Positions 51,526-61,468 are shown, counted from the first letter of the stretch. The stretch: DNA of 64,000 nt from Caballeronia sp. dw_19 (GCF_018449515.1 NZ_JAAVUQ010000009.1:1-64000); one strand, 5' to 3'. The notes: generated by a model not told the origin, from the sequence alone. A program made the numbers and translations.

Positions 51526-53028
51526 TTACTTGCGAAGCGGCTGGTCCTGCATCAACCAGGACAACGCGAACGCAAGCAGGACGACCGAACCTGCCACAAG
51601 AAACACGAGATGCATCGATCCCGAGAACGCGTTGAGATAGGTATCGCGCAAAGCGGCGGGAAGATGCTGGACCATCGTGGGTCCCATCGATCGCGGTAAC
51701 TCCGCACCCGCCGGCATGGCATCTGCCAGACGCGAATGCAGACTGTTCGTAAAGATTGCGCCGAACGTGGCTACCCCCACCGAACCGCCAATCGACCTGA
51801 ATAGTGTTGCGCCGGACGTCGCCACGCCCACGTTCTTGAACGGCACCGCATTTTGCACGGCGAGCACCAGCACCTGCATGACCATGCCGAGTCCAAGTCC
51901 CAGCAGCAGCATGAACAGGTACATGGTGTGAAGCGGGGTATCCAGTTGCAGCGTGGACAGCAGGAACATGCCGCAGGCCACGAGCGCGGTACCGCAGATC
52001 GGGAACCAGCGATATTTGCCGATTCTGCTGATCAAGCGGCCGCTGATGATGGAAGTGGACAGTATGCCGGCCATCATCGGCAAGATTTGCAGGCCGGCTT
52101 GCGAGGGTGTTGAACCCTTCGCCACTTGCAGGTACAGCGGCAGGAACGTGATCGCGCCGAACAGCGAAAATCCGATGATGAAACCGATCAGCCCGCTCAG
52201 CACGAACGTGCGCTCCCTGAAAAGCTCGAGCGGCATAATCGGTTCATCCGCGAGCCGTTCTTCGTAGATAAAACCGCCCAGCGTAATAAGTCCGAGCGCC
52301 AGCGTGAACCAAAGCTGCGGGGAACTCCACGGCAGCAGCGTGCCGCCCTGGCTGGTAAAAAGGATGATACAAGTGAGCGAAGCGGCTAAAAACGCGGCGC
52401 CCATGTAATCGATTTTATGTTTTACATGCGCCACATGCGGTTTGAACACGAGTCCGATCACGATCAACGCCAGCACGCCCAGCGGCACGTTGATATAGAA
52501 GATCCAGCGCCACGAAAGATGCTCGACGATAAACCCGCCCAGCAGCGGTCCGACGACCGTCGCGAGTCCGAATACGCCGCCGAACAAGCCCTGGTAGCGG
52601 CCGCGTTCGGCGGGCGGAATGACGTCGGCGATGGCGGCCATGGTCACGACCATCAAGCCGCCGCCGCCGAGCCCCTGCAACGCGCGTAACACGATCAACT
52701 GGGTCATGTCCTGCGCGACGCCGCACAGGATCGAGCCGGCAAGAAAAATGAGGATTGACGCCTGAATGACGACTTTGCGGCCGAACAGATCGCCGAATTT
52801 GCCGTACAGCGGCACCACGATAGTCGACGTCAGCAGGTATGACGTCACGACCCACGACAGGCTTTCGAGCCCGCCCAGCTCGCCCACGATAGTGGGCAGC
52901 GCCGTCGAAACGATGGTCTGGTCGAGCGCGCCGAGCAGCATCACGAGCAGCAGCGCCGTGAAAAGCAGCCGGATTGGAGGTCGCTCTTCAATGGTGGGAA
53001 GTGCGACAGAGGGTTGCAGGGATTCCAT
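51526..53028 (-). CDS. DHA2-family MFS multidrug efflux pump (EmrB/QacA type)
   Basis: A 500-residue transporter with about 14 hydrophobic segments. Motif D1 is LDQTIVSTALPTIVGEL (acidic Asp in segment 1), motif A is GKFGDLFGRKVVIQ, motif B-type arginine lies in LRALQGLGGGGL and motif C is GPLLGGFI. It should export drugs or toxic metabolites with proton exchange. It is divergent from a TetR regulator with an operator-like dyad between, a normal repressor and pump arrangement. No membrane-fusion partner gene is adjacent, so it probably works alone in the inner membrane. Confidence 0.92.
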   Translation of the reverse strand: MESLQPSVALPTIEERPPIRLLFTALLLVMLLGALDQTIVSTALPTIVGELGGLESLSWVVTSYLLTSTIVVPLYGKFGDLFGRKVVIQASILIFLAGSILCGVAQDMTQLIVLRALQGLGGGGLMVVTMAAIADVIPPAERGRYQGLFGGVFGLATVVGPLLGGFIVEHLSWRWIFYINVPLGVLALIVIGLVFKPHVAHVKHKIDYMGAAFLAASLTCIILFTSQGGTLLPWSSPQLWFTLALGLITLGGFIYEERLADEPIMPLELFRERTFVLSGLIGFIIGFSLFGAITFLPLYLQVAKGSTPSQAGLQILPMMAGILSTSIISGRLISRIGKYRWFPICGTALVACGMFLLSTLQLDTPLHTMYLFMLLLGLGLGMVMQVLVLAVQNAVPFKNVGVATSGATLFRSIGGSVGVATFGAIFTNSLHSRLADAMPAGAELPRSMGPTMVQHLPAALRDTYLNAFSGSMHLVFLVAGSVVLLAFALSWLMQDQPLRK

Positions 53029-53048
53029 TCAGCCGCCCGATGAGATAA

Positions 53049-53066
53049 ATTAATGTTGGAGTTAAT
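53049..53066. promoter_or_regulatory. Candidate TetR operator between the MFS pump and its regulator
   Basis: ATTAA (53049-53053) and TTAAT (53062-53066) form an inverted repeat with an 8-base spacer in a 73-bp divergent gap, the most AT-rich part of the locus. It should overlap both promoters. TetR-family repressors often bind such a site. It is only a candidate. Confidence 0.5.
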
Positions 53067-53101
53067 ATTAGGCGACACCGTCCCCGGGGTCAATTGCGAC
53101 T

Positions 53102-53812
53102 ATGACTAAAAATGTAACCGCTCCATCCGACCATTCTGTTCCTTCCGTTCCCGCCGAGCCGCCGAAGGCTGGCCGCCGGCCCGGGCGGCCGACCGGCGCG
53201 CAGCACGGCGAGCCGCGGGCGCTGCTGTTGGATGTTGCGCTGGTTTTATTTGCGCGCCAGGGAATCATGGAGACCACGCTCGGCGCGATCGCGCGCGAGG
53301 CGGGCGTGACGCCGGCCATGGTCCATTACTATTTCAAGACGCGCGATCAACTGCTGGACGTGTTAATCGATGAGCGATTTGTGCCGTTGCGTGCCGAGCT
53401 TGGTCGCGCGTTCGCGGACTCGGATGCGGAACCGGCGGATGCGTTGCGCGCGTTCGCGGAGGGTCTCGTCGCGGTGGCGGAGCGGCATCCGTGGTTTGCG
53501 ACGCTGTGGGTTCGCGAGGTCATCAGTGAAGGGGGGTTGCTGCGCCAGCGTATTGCCGAGCGTTTCGGCGATGCGAATAAGAAGGCATCGATTGCACGCA
53601 TCGCGCAATGGCAGAAGGAGGGCAAGCTCAACCCGCACCTGGAGCCATCGCTCTTGTTTGTGTCGTTGTTCGGATTGACGTTGTTGCCGTTGGCGGTGAC
53701 TTATACGTGGGCTGAGGAGAGCGGGGGCCGTGCGCCCAGGCGGGATCAGATTGCGCGGCACGCGGTGGCGTTGCTGATGCACGGGGTTGGACCGTTGGTT
53801 GGGCCGTTTTGA
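53102..53812 (+). CDS. TetR-family transcriptional regulator
   Basis: A 236-residue regulator. Residues 40-95 form the TetR HTH (LLLDVALVLFARQGIMETTLGAIAREAGVTPAMVHYYFKTRDQLLDVLI). A Pro/Arg-rich N-terminal tail of 35 residues precedes it. The C-terminal ligand domain is helical and has no close named subfamily by eye. It probably represses the divergent DHA2 efflux pump and is relieved by a pump substrate. The repeat element begins only some 35 bases after its stop codon. Confidence 0.9.
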   Translation: MTKNVTAPSDHSVPSVPAEPPKAGRRPGRPTGAQHGEPRALLLDVALVLFARQGIMETTLGAIAREAGVTPAMVHYYFKTRDQLLDVLIDERFVPLRAELGRAFADSDAEPADALRAFAEGLVAVAERHPWFATLWVREVISEGGLLRQRIAERFGDANKKASIARIAQWQKEGKLNPHLEPSLLFVSLFGLTLLPLAVTYTWAEESGGRAPRRDQIARHAVALLMHGVGPLVGPF

Positions 53813-53845
53813 GCGGTTGATTTTCGCTCGCGCCGGTGGACGGGG

Positions 53846-53965
53846 TTTGGGGTGGAGTGGTCGGGGGGCAGTGCTGGGTTGGTCGGTTCTGGGGTTAGCG
53901 GTCAGGGTTAGTGCAGGGTTGGTGGGTTCTAGCGTTAGTGGTCGGGGTCAGTGCCGGGTTGGTGC
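53846..53965. repeat. 40-bp tandem units in the outer left end of the inverted-repeat element
   Basis: Two clear 40-base units lie at 53886-53925 and 53926-53965. Both follow GTTCT, TTAG, GGTC, GGGT or GGGG, AGTGC and GGGTTGGTG. A weaker third unit precedes them at about 53846-53885. The opposite end of the element lacks the equivalent extra unit. Confidence 0.75.
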
Positions 53966-54885
53966 TTTCAGTGTTAGTGGTCTGCGAGAGTCGGATTTTC
54001 TCTTTATCACTATTAGCCACTGTGCGTGGCGGCACGTCATTTCTTTGTCCAAAGCGACAAAGAAACGAAGCAAAGAAAACGCTTTTAAACCACGCTACCC
54101 TAAGTGTCCACCGCGTGCAGTTCCCATTCATAGGTGCCCCAAAAGCACGGTGCTCGCCAGAGCGGAGGATGTTTGAAACCCTCCTTCTCCGAACACGGAT
54201 ACCCACACGCTTCGCCACCAGTGATTGAACCTGCCCAAGGGGCACCCCGCGCTATCCGCGGACGACCGACCACCAATTTGTATGCACGACCAACTACCTT
54301 GCCAACCTACGTTGAAACGAGGCCGCGGGATGTGTGAGGCCGTAACCGACGAATTCCATGCAACCGACCAGCCGACTCGCCAAAGGTTGAAGCGGTAAAT
54401 ACACATCAGGCTGTGATTGGCGAAGCTGGTCACGGGGGCCCTCCAGCGCAAGCCATTCACCCAACCTACCAAGAGACGAAGCCTTAAATGCGGGTGGGGT
54501 CGAGCGGGTTGCCGGGCGAATGGTGCTTGCCCGAGAGCGTACGGGGCGAAGCGTGTTCATGTCAGGATTCGCGAGAAGGAGGGGTTCACACATCCTCCGC
54601 TCTGGCGAGCACCGTGCTTTTGGGGCACCTATGAATAGAAACTGCACGCTGTGGACACTTAGGGTAGCGTGTTTAAAAGCGTTTTCTTTGCTTCGTTTCT
54701 TTGTCGCTTTGGACAAAGAAATGACGTGCCGCCACGCACAGTGGCTAATAGTGATAAAGAGAAAATCCGACTCTTGCAGACCACTAACACTGAAAGCAGC
54801 AACCCGGCATCAACTCCGACCGCTAACCCCAGAACCGACCACCCCGGCATCGACCCCGCCCGCTACCCCCACCCCCCAAAAAAAG
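53846..54885. repeat. Large inverted-repeat element (about 1 kb)
   Basis: Left arm 53953-54191 and right arm 54573-54809 are inverted copies of about 237 bp, about 97% identical by eye (about seven mismatches and one indel). They flank an unrelated centre of about 381 bp. The arms contain a block around CAAAGCGACAAAGAAACGAA. The outer ends are G- or C-rich; on the left they form 40-bp tandem units. No transposase or protein-coding frame is convincing; short frames crossing it are arm translations. The outer right end matches positions 1-31 of the window. Confidence 0.88.
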
Positions 54886-54889
54886 CATC

Positions 54890-55720
54890 TCAAACCGGCA
54901 CCACGACGGGCGCGTAACCCCGTCCCCCATCGAGCATACGAACAGCAAACCCATAACACCGTTCGATCAAATCGGGCCGCATCACCTCCCGTGATGCACC
55001 TTGCGCGATGATCGCGCCGTCAGCCAGCAGGGCAATGGTATCGGCGTGCCGCCCGGCGAGATTCGGATCATGCACGATAGCCAGCGCGCCGATATGCCAG
55101 TCCCGCGTCAAGTCGCGCACCGTCATCAGCAGCCGGTGCTGATGCGCAAGATCGAGTGCGGCGGTTGGTTCGTCGAGCAGAAGGTAACGCGGCGTTGCAT
55201 GGGTCGAACCATTCGCGTCGGCCGCGTCGGGCCATAGCTGCGCCAGCACCCGTGCGAACTGCACGCGCGCAAGCTCACCACCCGAAAGCGTCGTGATCTC
55301 GCGGCCCGCAAGGTCACTGGCGTCGGCCAGCGTCAAGGCCTCGGCGACAATGCCCCGGTCATGGCGCGACGGCACACCTCCACGCAGATGCGGATATCGC
55401 CCGAGCAGCACGATTTCCTCCACGCTGAATGGAAACGCCGCTTGCGACGCTTGCGGAAGCACCGCGCGCAGCAGCGCAAGCCGCCGTGGCGAGATCGTGT
55501 CCAGCGGCTCGCCGTTGAGCGTAGTCGTGCCGCAATGACGCGCGCCCCGCGCTGGTCCGCTGGTTTGGAAATCCCCGGCCAGCGCCTTGAGCAAGGTGCT
55601 CTTACCCGCACCGTTGCGCCCCAGCAGCGCGGTCAGCGTCCCCGGTTTTATGGTCAATGAGAGGTCGCGCAAAATCGGTGTCGCGCCATGTGCCACGCAG
55701 AGGTTGCTCGTCATCAGCAT
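54890..55720 (-). CDS. hmuV: Heme ABC transporter ATP-binding protein
   Basis: A 276-residue ATPase of the FecE/HmuV type. Walker A is GRNGAGKST, the Q-loop region is [25 protein letters not shown], the signature is [15 protein letters not shown], Walker B is [11 protein letters not shown] and the H-loop is AIVHDPN. The start at 55720 lets it follow the permease stop by 29 bases; a longer frame to 55780 would overlap the permease end. It powers heme import through HmuU. It is last in the heme operon, just before the repeat element. Confidence 0.92.
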   Translation of the reverse strand: MLMTSNLCVAHGATPILRDLSLTIKPGTLTALLGRNGAGKSTLLKALAGDFQTSGPARGARHCGTTTLNGEPLDTISPRRLALLRAVLPQASQAAFPFSVEEIVLLGRYPHLRGGVPSRHDRGIVAEALTLADASDLAGREITTLSGGELARVQFARVLAQLWPDAADANGSTHATPRYLLLDEPTAALDLAHQHRLLMTVRDLTRDWHIGALAIVHDPNLAGRHADTIALLADGAIIAQGASREVMRPDLIERCYGFAVRMLDGGRGYAPVVVPV

Positions 55721-55749
55721 CGGTTGGTGCTCTCCATCGATATCAAAGC

Positions 55750-56844
55750 TTACAGGCCGAGCTGGCTGCGACTTCGCCACAACAGCATCAGGAAAAACGG
55801 CGCGCCGAGCAGCGCGGTCAGGATGCCGAGCGGCACTTCGGCGGGCGAGGCCACGGTCCGCGCGGCAAGATCAGCGAGTACGGTAAGGACGGCTCCCAGC
55901 AGCATCGCGCCGGGCATCACCACGCGTTGATCCGGACCGCACGCAAGCCGCACGCAATGCGGGGCGACCAGCCCGATAAAGCCAATCACGCCCGTGCAAG
56001 ACACCAACGCGCCCACGCTCAGCGCCGACGCAACCAGCACGGTGCGTTTGACCGCTTGCGTGGGCACGCCGAGATGCTGCGCTTCAGTCTCGCCTAGTTG
56101 CAGAGCATTCAACGCGTGCGAATGGCGCGCGATCAGCACGACACCCAGCATCACGAACGGCAGCACCGCGCCGAGCACGGGCCACTGCGCACCGCCAAGA
56201 CTGCCGAGGCTCCAGAACGTGAGCGAGCGCAATTGCGCGTCGTCGGCTATGTAGGTCAGCAGACCGATCGCCGCGCCCACGAGCGCATTGATCGCGATGC
56301 CCGCCAGCAGCAGAAGCGGCAACGCGAGCCGCCCGCGTGCCGCCGCGAGCCGATAGACCAGCGCGGACACCGCCAGTGCACCGGCGAACGCGGCTATCGG
56401 CAGGAAGTAGAGGTTCACCATTCCGACGGACCCGCCCAACAACGGCCCAAGCACGATCAGCGTCGATGCACCGAGTGCCGCACCGCTCGAGATGCCGATC
56501 AGACCCGGATCGGCGAGTGGGTTGCGAAATAGCGCCTGCAATGCGCTGCCCGCCGCGCCGAACCCCGCGCCCACGAGCAGCGCCAGCAACACACGCGGCA
56601 GCCGTATGTTAAGGAGTACAGCATGAGCCTGCTGGAGGGCGGGATCTGATGCGATCAAGTCACCACTTGCGCTCAGTGCCGACCAGACCAGTGACGGTGT
56701 CATGCGGTAAGCACCCACGCAGATCGCAACCAGCGTTGCCAGGAAGAGGACTACTGCCAGCCCCGCCAGCATCAACGTTGCTACGCGACGTCTGCGATCG
56801 ACCATCTCCATGGGTGCGACCGATGCCGCGGCAGAGGTGTTCAT
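55750..56844 (-). CDS. hmuU: Heme ABC transporter permease (FecCD family)
   Basis: A 364-residue permease with about ten hydrophobic segments. Family text includes [47 protein letters not shown] and, near the C-terminus, [34 protein letters not shown]. It forms the inner-membrane channel for heme, using HmuT and HmuV. Its start codon shares one base with the hmuT stop (TGATGA), so the genes are coupled. Confidence 0.93.
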   Translation of the reverse strand: MNTSAAASVAPMEMVDRRRRVATLMLAGLAVVLFLATLVAICVGAYRMTPSLVWSALSASGDLIASDPALQQAHAVLLNIRLPRVLLALLVGAGFGAAGSALQALFRNPLADPGLIGISSGAALGASTLIVLGPLLGGSVGMVNLYFLPIAAFAGALAVSALVYRLAAARGRLALPLLLLAGIAINALVGAAIGLLTYIADDAQLRSLTFWSLGSLGGAQWPVLGAVLPFVMLGVVLIARHSHALNALQLGETEAQHLGVPTQAVKRTVLVASALSVGALVSCTGVIGFIGLVAPHCVRLACGPDQRVVMPGAMLLGAVLTVLADLAARTVASPAEVPLGILTALLGAPFFLMLLWRSRSQLGL

Positions 56845-57746
56845 CAGACCTGCCCCAGACGCTGGTTGAGCGCCGTCACGGCAGCCGGCAGACGCGGTCC
56901 GAACCCGAGCAGGAATAGCGCGTCGAGCGAGACCACGCGCTTCGCGCGGCCAGCGGGCGTGGCACCAAAACCCGGGCTCGCGAGCAGCGCCGCTGGGCCG
57001 CCGACTGCGCTCAAACCTTCATCGGTAATCAACACGATGTCAGGCGCAGCGCTGACCAACGCTTCTGCCGACAACGGCCGATAACCGTTGAATCCCTGCA
57101 TCGCGTTCCGTGCGCCGGCATAAGCGAGCATGGCGTCGGCCGCCGTGTTCTGACCCGCGGCCAGCGCCTGATTACCCGTGTGATTCAGCACGAACAGGAT
57201 GCGCGGCGGCGACCCGCTTCGACCGAGCGCCGACGCCTCCACCGCTCGACGTGCGCTCTGCCATTCGTTATCGAATTGCGCCCGAAGCGCATTGCCGGCA
57301 GTGGTTGCATCGAGTGCGCCAGCAATGCCCGTGATCTTGCCCCGCACGGTGTCCGCGTCGTGGCGCTCGGGAAATGAGACCACTTCCACGCCGGCTTTCT
57401 GCACCTGACTCAGCACGCCCGGTGGCCCGGCTTCGGCGGACGCGAGAATCAGGTCGGGTCGCAGTGACAACAAGCCTTCAGCCGAAAGCGCACGTTGATA
57501 ACCGACCTTCGGCAACTCGCGCGCGGCGGCGGGATAGGTACAGGTGGTATCGGTTGCGACCAGCGTTCCGTGCGCACCGGCTTGCGCGCCGAGCGCATAC
57601 ACGACTTCCGCGAGCGCACCGCCAACGACGATCACCCGTCGTTGCGGTTGCGCCAGCGCACGGCCCTGCAACGCGCCCGTTACCAGCATCACACCGCCGC
57701 CTATGAGGAGCTTTCGACGCTGGCCGTTGAAGCGTTCGTGGTTCAT
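56844..57746 (-). CDS. hmuT: Periplasmic heme-binding protein
   Basis: A 300-residue periplasmic protein of the FepB/HmuT class. The N-terminus has a twin-arginine-like run RRKLLIGGG and a signal region ending RALAQ. Landmarks are VIVVGGALAEVVYALGAQ, VATDTTCTYPAAARELPKVGYQRALSAEGLLSLRPDLI and NGYRPLSAEALVSAAPDIVLITDEGL. It carries heme from the outer-membrane receptor to HmuU. It is coupled to hmuS by an ATGA overlap. Confidence 0.92.
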   Translation of the reverse strand: MNHERFNGQRRKLLIGGGVMLVTGALQGRALAQPQRRVIVVGGALAEVVYALGAQAGAHGTLVATDTTCTYPAAARELPKVGYQRALSAEGLLSLRPDLILASAEAGPPGVLSQVQKAGVEVVSFPERHDADTVRGKITGIAGALDATTAGNALRAQFDNEWQSARRAVEASALGRSGSPPRILFVLNHTGNQALAAGQNTAADAMLAYAGARNAMQGFNGYRPLSAEALVSAAPDIVLITDEGLSAVGGPAALLASPGFGATPAGRAKRVVSLDALFLLGFGPRLPAAVTALNQRLGQV

Positions 57747-58819
57747 ACCGGAACCTCATTTTGCAAGGGCACGATGCCTGCAATCAGTTCACGCCAGCCC
57801 TCGAGTTCCGGCGTGCCGGGTTTGCGGGCACCGAACAGCATCGCGATGTTTTCACCATCGGCATCGAACAATTCAAGCGATGTGACGATACCGTCGCTCG
57901 TCGGCTTGCGCACGACCCATGCGCCAGCGATGAGATCCGCGCGCAGATGCAAGTTGAAATCCGGATCGAGCACGTTGAGCCACGGCCCCATCACGCGGAT
58001 GGTCTTGACCGGTCCCGTATGGATCTGGATCATGCCGCGGTTTCCCACGAATACCATGATCGGCAATTCGGTCTCTGCGGCCCTTTCCAGCAGGCCCTGC
58101 AGTGCGTCTACCCCGACCGGTTGCGCATAACGCCGGTCGGCCAGCCGCAACGCCTGCGTCCGCGCAAGGCTGAACTTACGCAGGATGCCGAAGAACTGAT
58201 GCGTGTCGGTCATCGCATTCCATGCAGTGTGGAAGGCCGGTACGTCGATGTCACTGTCCGGCAGCACCGCGGGCGGCGGCGCGATCTCGCCGAGCGTCAG
58301 GCCAGGTATCTGGTCGCGCATCTGCCAGCGTTCGACCAAGGCATCGAATGCTGCGTGATTGCTATGCTCGCGCAGAAATACCTTATGCACGGCATGACCT
58401 TGCGGATCGAAGAATTGCAGGCTCTTTTGCAGGCCGTGCGATGTTTCTTCACGCACGGCAAAACCCGACGCCCAGTTCCGATAGAACACCCGCAGGTCGA
58501 TCTTGCTGCCCAGCACGAGGCCTACCAAACCGTCATGGCTCATGTCTTCGAACGTGCCGTCTTTCTCATGGACAGCAGCTTCGTTGCGGGTCAGTGCCAT
58601 AACGGCACCGAGTTGCGGCATCTGCTCGAACAACTCGACAAAGCTCGGCTCCAGCCGCACCACATGTTCACCGGTGAACGCGGCCAGCGCTTCGCCCTCG
58701 CTGATACCGAGTGCATGCGCCGCTTCGCGGTTGCGCAGCTTTTGCGTGGTCTTGAGAGTAAGAAAGTCGTGGCGCAATTGATGCAGCTTCGCAGCGTCCG
58801 GGCGGGTGGTATTCAGCAT
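57743..58819 (-). CDS. hmuS: Hemin-degrading/heme-trafficking factor
   Basis: A 358-residue cytoplasmic protein of the HemS/HmuS family, with two tandem repeats of about 170 residues. The first begins with RHDFLTLKTTQKLRNREAAHALGISEGEALAAF. The second half includes RYAQPVGVDALQGLLERAAETELPIMVFVGNRGMIQIHTGPVKTIRVMG and DADGENIAMLFGARKPGTPELEGWRELI. Members bind heme and either degrade it or pass it on. Overlap with hmuT confirms the operon. Confidence 0.92.
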   Translation of the reverse strand: MLNTTRPDAAKLHQLRHDFLTLKTTQKLRNREAAHALGISEGEALAAFTGEHVVRLEPSFVELFEQMPQLGAVMALTRNEAAVHEKDGTFEDMSHDGLVGLVLGSKIDLRVFYRNWASGFAVREETSHGLQKSLQFFDPQGHAVHKVFLREHSNHAAFDALVERWQMRDQIPGLTLGEIAPPPAVLPDSDIDVPAFHTAWNAMTDTHQFFGILRKFSLARTQALRLADRRYAQPVGVDALQGLLERAAETELPIMVFVGNRGMIQIHTGPVKTIRVMGPWLNVLDPDFNLHLRADLIAGAWVVRKPTSDGIVTSLELFDADGENIAMLFGARKPGTPELEGWRELIAGIVPLQNEVPV

Positions 58820-58866
58820 GTTGCGGGTCCTCTAAATGCGGTGTGGCGGGTGGAAAATAGTCAGCA

Positions 58867-61164
58867 TCAGAAATCAACCTTCATGCTGACCGAGACGTTT
58901 CTTCCGGGCGCGGTGTACGCGTCCTTGATCGGCGATGAATCGGCAATGCCGCGCACGTCCGACCAGTTCCAGTATTTGCGATCGAAGAGATTGAACACGC
59001 CGAGATACGCGACGACGTGCTTGTTGAAGCGATACCCGCCGCGCAGATCGACGACAAACGACGAGGGCGGCGCAAAGCAGGTCGCCGAGGTGCAGCTCTT
59101 GGGCGTGATATCGCTGGATTTCTTCGCGGCCTGGAACAGCAGGTCGGCTTGCGCGAACCAGCGTTCGCTAGGCTCGTAACGCACGCCGAACACGGCCGAG
59201 AACGGATTGATCGTGTCGAGCGGCTGGCTGGCGCTGCCGTTGTTGTCGACGCTGCCTTTTGTGAACGCCATCGCCGTCTTCAATGAAAAGCCGGCCGGAA
59301 GGAACCATTCCGCACGTCCTTCGAAGCCGTGGATATAAGCCTTCGAATAGTTGACGTACTGGAACACGAGCGGATCGGTGGGGCGTCCGGTGCCGCCCAC
59401 TGTCTGCTGCGAAATAAAGTCCCTATACCGTCCGGCAAATGCCGCCGCGCTATAAGTCAGCGGACCAAGGCCCGTGCCAAGCTTGCCGCGCAAACCGGCT
59501 TCTATGGTGTCGCTGGTCTCCGGTTTAAGATTAGGATTGCCAATCGACGTATAGCCGTAAAGCGGGTTAGCAAAGCTGTTGTTCACCTGATCCGGCGATG
59601 GCGCGCGGAATCCGTGCGCATATTGCGTATAGGGAATCAAGGCGGGCGATATCTCATACAGCACCGCGAGGCGCGGCGAGAGCGCGTTGTCGCTCGATGA
59701 AACCGGCGTGCCGGTGTACTGCGGATCACCGGTCTTCGCACCCAGCCTGTATGTATCGAAGCGCAGGCCGGGCGTGACGGTCAGCTTGCCGTAGCTGATC
59801 TGATCCTGTACGAAGGCCCCGAGCAGGGTGTAGTCGGTGTCCGGGAATGCCTTGTTCGGGAATGGCGATTCACCGGTCCCCGGGATCGTGCCTTTACGCA
59901 GGTTCGTGATGTGATCGACGCTGCCGTCGCCGCCATAGAGCAGTTTGTGCGTCAGGATGCCGGTGTGGAAGGTACTTTCCGCAAACGCCGAGCCGCCGAT
60001 CATGCGCTCGCCATAACTGCTGTCGCGGGTGCGCGAGGGTTGCGAACCGCGCGTTTCGTGCGAGTACTGATCCTGTGACGAATCCTGGTAATAAACCTGC
60101 ACGTGGGCGGTCTGGAAGAAACGCGCGGCTTCATTGCTGAAGTCGTAATCGAGGCTGTAGCGATTGCGTTCCAGCCGGTCGTTACCCGTCAACCCCAACG
60201 TGGTGGGCAGATTGATCGCGGAAAGCACATTCGTATCGATGCGCTGACGCACCGTTTCGGCAGTGAACTTGAAGGTGTCGTGCGCGGTTGGTTTCACAAC
60301 GAGCTTGCCCAGCAGCGTCTCTGAGTACGTGTCCTGCGGGTTCGGTGTCGTGCGGTTTGTGCCGGAGGAATCGTTCGAGCCTTTGTTGTCGAGTTCGTGG
60401 CCGCGCCGGCCGTCGGCTATCACCATGCCCTGGATCATGTCGTTGCCGCCGGCGGCCTGCACCGTCGCGCCAAAACTGCGATCCGTGGAGTCATAGCTCG
60501 GGCGCAGCGAGAAATACGTCTTCTTGCCATAGATATCGAGGAGGTCCTGCGGGTCCTTCGTGATGAAGTTGACCGCGCCGGTGAGTCCGTCGCTGCCGTA
60601 CAGCGCCGAGGCCGGTCCGCGCAAGATCTCGATGCGCTTCAGCGTGCCGAGGTCCGCATAGTCGCCGCGTCCCGCTTCAAGTGGTCCGAAAGAGAACGAG
60701 TTGGGCAAGCGGATACCGTCTTCCATCAACAGGATGCGGTTCCCTTCGAGGCCGCGGATATTGATGCTCGAGTCGCCGTCGCGGCCGCCTCCCATCGCGG
60801 CTGACGACGGCCGGTACGGCGCTCGGCGTACGGTGACGCCGGGTTCGTATCGCAGCGCGTCCTTGATGTTTTCTGCTTGCTGCTCTTCCAGGTCCTCGGC
60901 CGTGATGACCGAGACGCTGGCCGCCGTATGGCTCGCGGCCGTGGCGGTGCGCGTGGCCGTGACGGTGATGGGGTCCAGCAGGTTGGAGGTGGTGCGTGGT
61001 TCCGCATGTTGCGCAGCGGTGTCCTGAGGCGGCACGACGGGTGTGTCGGCTGCTGCGCGGACCTCGGTGGTCCAGAGGCCGGCAACCCCGAAGATGCCGG
61101 CCAGCATGGCGGACAGCGGACGTCGCGCCAGATGAATGTGATGCACGTGAGTTCTCCCGATCAA
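58867..61164 (-). CDS. hmuR: TonB-dependent heme/hemoglobin outer-membrane receptor
   Basis: A 765-residue receptor. A signal peptide (about residues 1-37) is followed by a TonB-box-like DPITVTATRTAT and a plug domain (ITAEDLEEQQAENIKDALRYEPGVTVRRAPYR, NIRGLEGNRILLMEDGIRLP, LGTLKRIEILRGPASALYGSDGLTGAVNFITKDP). The barrel follows to the C-terminal aromatic-type end VSVSMKVDF. In PhuR/HmuR-type receptors these take up heme from hemoproteins with TonB-ExbBD. Its gene is the first in the operon and its promoter region holds a Fur-box-like site. Confidence 0.93.
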   Translation of the reverse strand: MIGRTHVHHIHLARRPLSAMLAGIFGVAGLWTTEVRAAADTPVVPPQDTAAQHAEPRTTSNLLDPITVTATRTATAASHTAASVSVITAEDLEEQQAENIKDALRYEPGVTVRRAPYRPSSAAMGGGRDGDSSINIRGLEGNRILLMEDGIRLPNSFSFGPLEAGRGDYADLGTLKRIEILRGPASALYGSDGLTGAVNFITKDPQDLLDIYGKKTYFSLRPSYDSTDRSFGATVQAAGGNDMIQGMVIADGRRGHELDNKGSNDSSGTNRTTPNPQDTYSETLLGKLVVKPTAHDTFKFTAETVRQRIDTNVLSAINLPTTLGLTGNDRLERNRYSLDYDFSNEAARFFQTAHVQVYYQDSSQDQYSHETRGSQPSRTRDSSYGERMIGGSAFAESTFHTGILTHKLLYGGDGSVDHITNLRKGTIPGTGESPFPNKAFPDTDYTLLGAFVQDQISYGKLTVTPGLRFDTYRLGAKTGDPQYTGTPVSSSDNALSPRLAVLYEISPALIPYTQYAHGFRAPSPDQVNNSFANPLYGYTSIGNPNLKPETSDTIEAGLRGKLGTGLGPLTYSAAAFAGRYRDFISQQTVGGTGRPTDPLVFQYVNYSKAYIHGFEGRAEWFLPAGFSLKTAMAFTKGSVDNNGSASQPLDTINPFSAVFGVRYEPSERWFAQADLLFQAAKKSSDITPKSCTSATCFAPPSSFVVDLRGGYRFNKHVVAYLGVFNLFDRKYWNWSDVRGIADSSPIKDAYTAPGRNVSVSMKVDF

Positions 61165-61304
61165 ACAAGCCCGTAAGCTGGCTGGGTGACTGAGAGCACC
61201 TGGCTGGCAGCACGCATCGATGTGCGGACTGTGTGTTGGTTAAGTTAAGTGATGGTTATGATTGTTAGCTTCGGTAACACGACTGTAAGCTTTATGAATT
61301 TATT

Positions 61305-61323
61305 GTAAATAAGAATCATTGTC
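61305..61323 (-). promoter_or_regulatory. Fur-box-like operator upstream of hmuR
   Basis: The 19-mer GTAAATAAGAATCATTGTC matches the E. coli Fur consensus GATAATGATAATCATTATC at 14 of 19 positions. It lies about 140 bases before the hmuR start in an AT-rich stretch. Iron-responsive repression of the heme operon is the usual arrangement. The assignment is by sequence similarity only. Confidence 0.65.
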
Positions 61324-61468
61324 AATGATGATCGGGAAGAATGTTCCGATGTCTGCAACAAATTTGCAGATACGCCGTTAAAATGCGCGCCGGGCAAGCT
61401 GCCCGGGCGCTCGACAAAATGGCGCGTTACTGGCGGGAAAACAGGCCCCGACAAGGAGACATAAATCG

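Noticed and set aside
54520..55011. A 163-codon plus-strand frame in the inverted-repeat element
   Set aside because: It reads through the right arm and the C-rich end into the 3' end of hmuV; the left arm has no equal frame of the same reading, so it is a by-product of the repeat.
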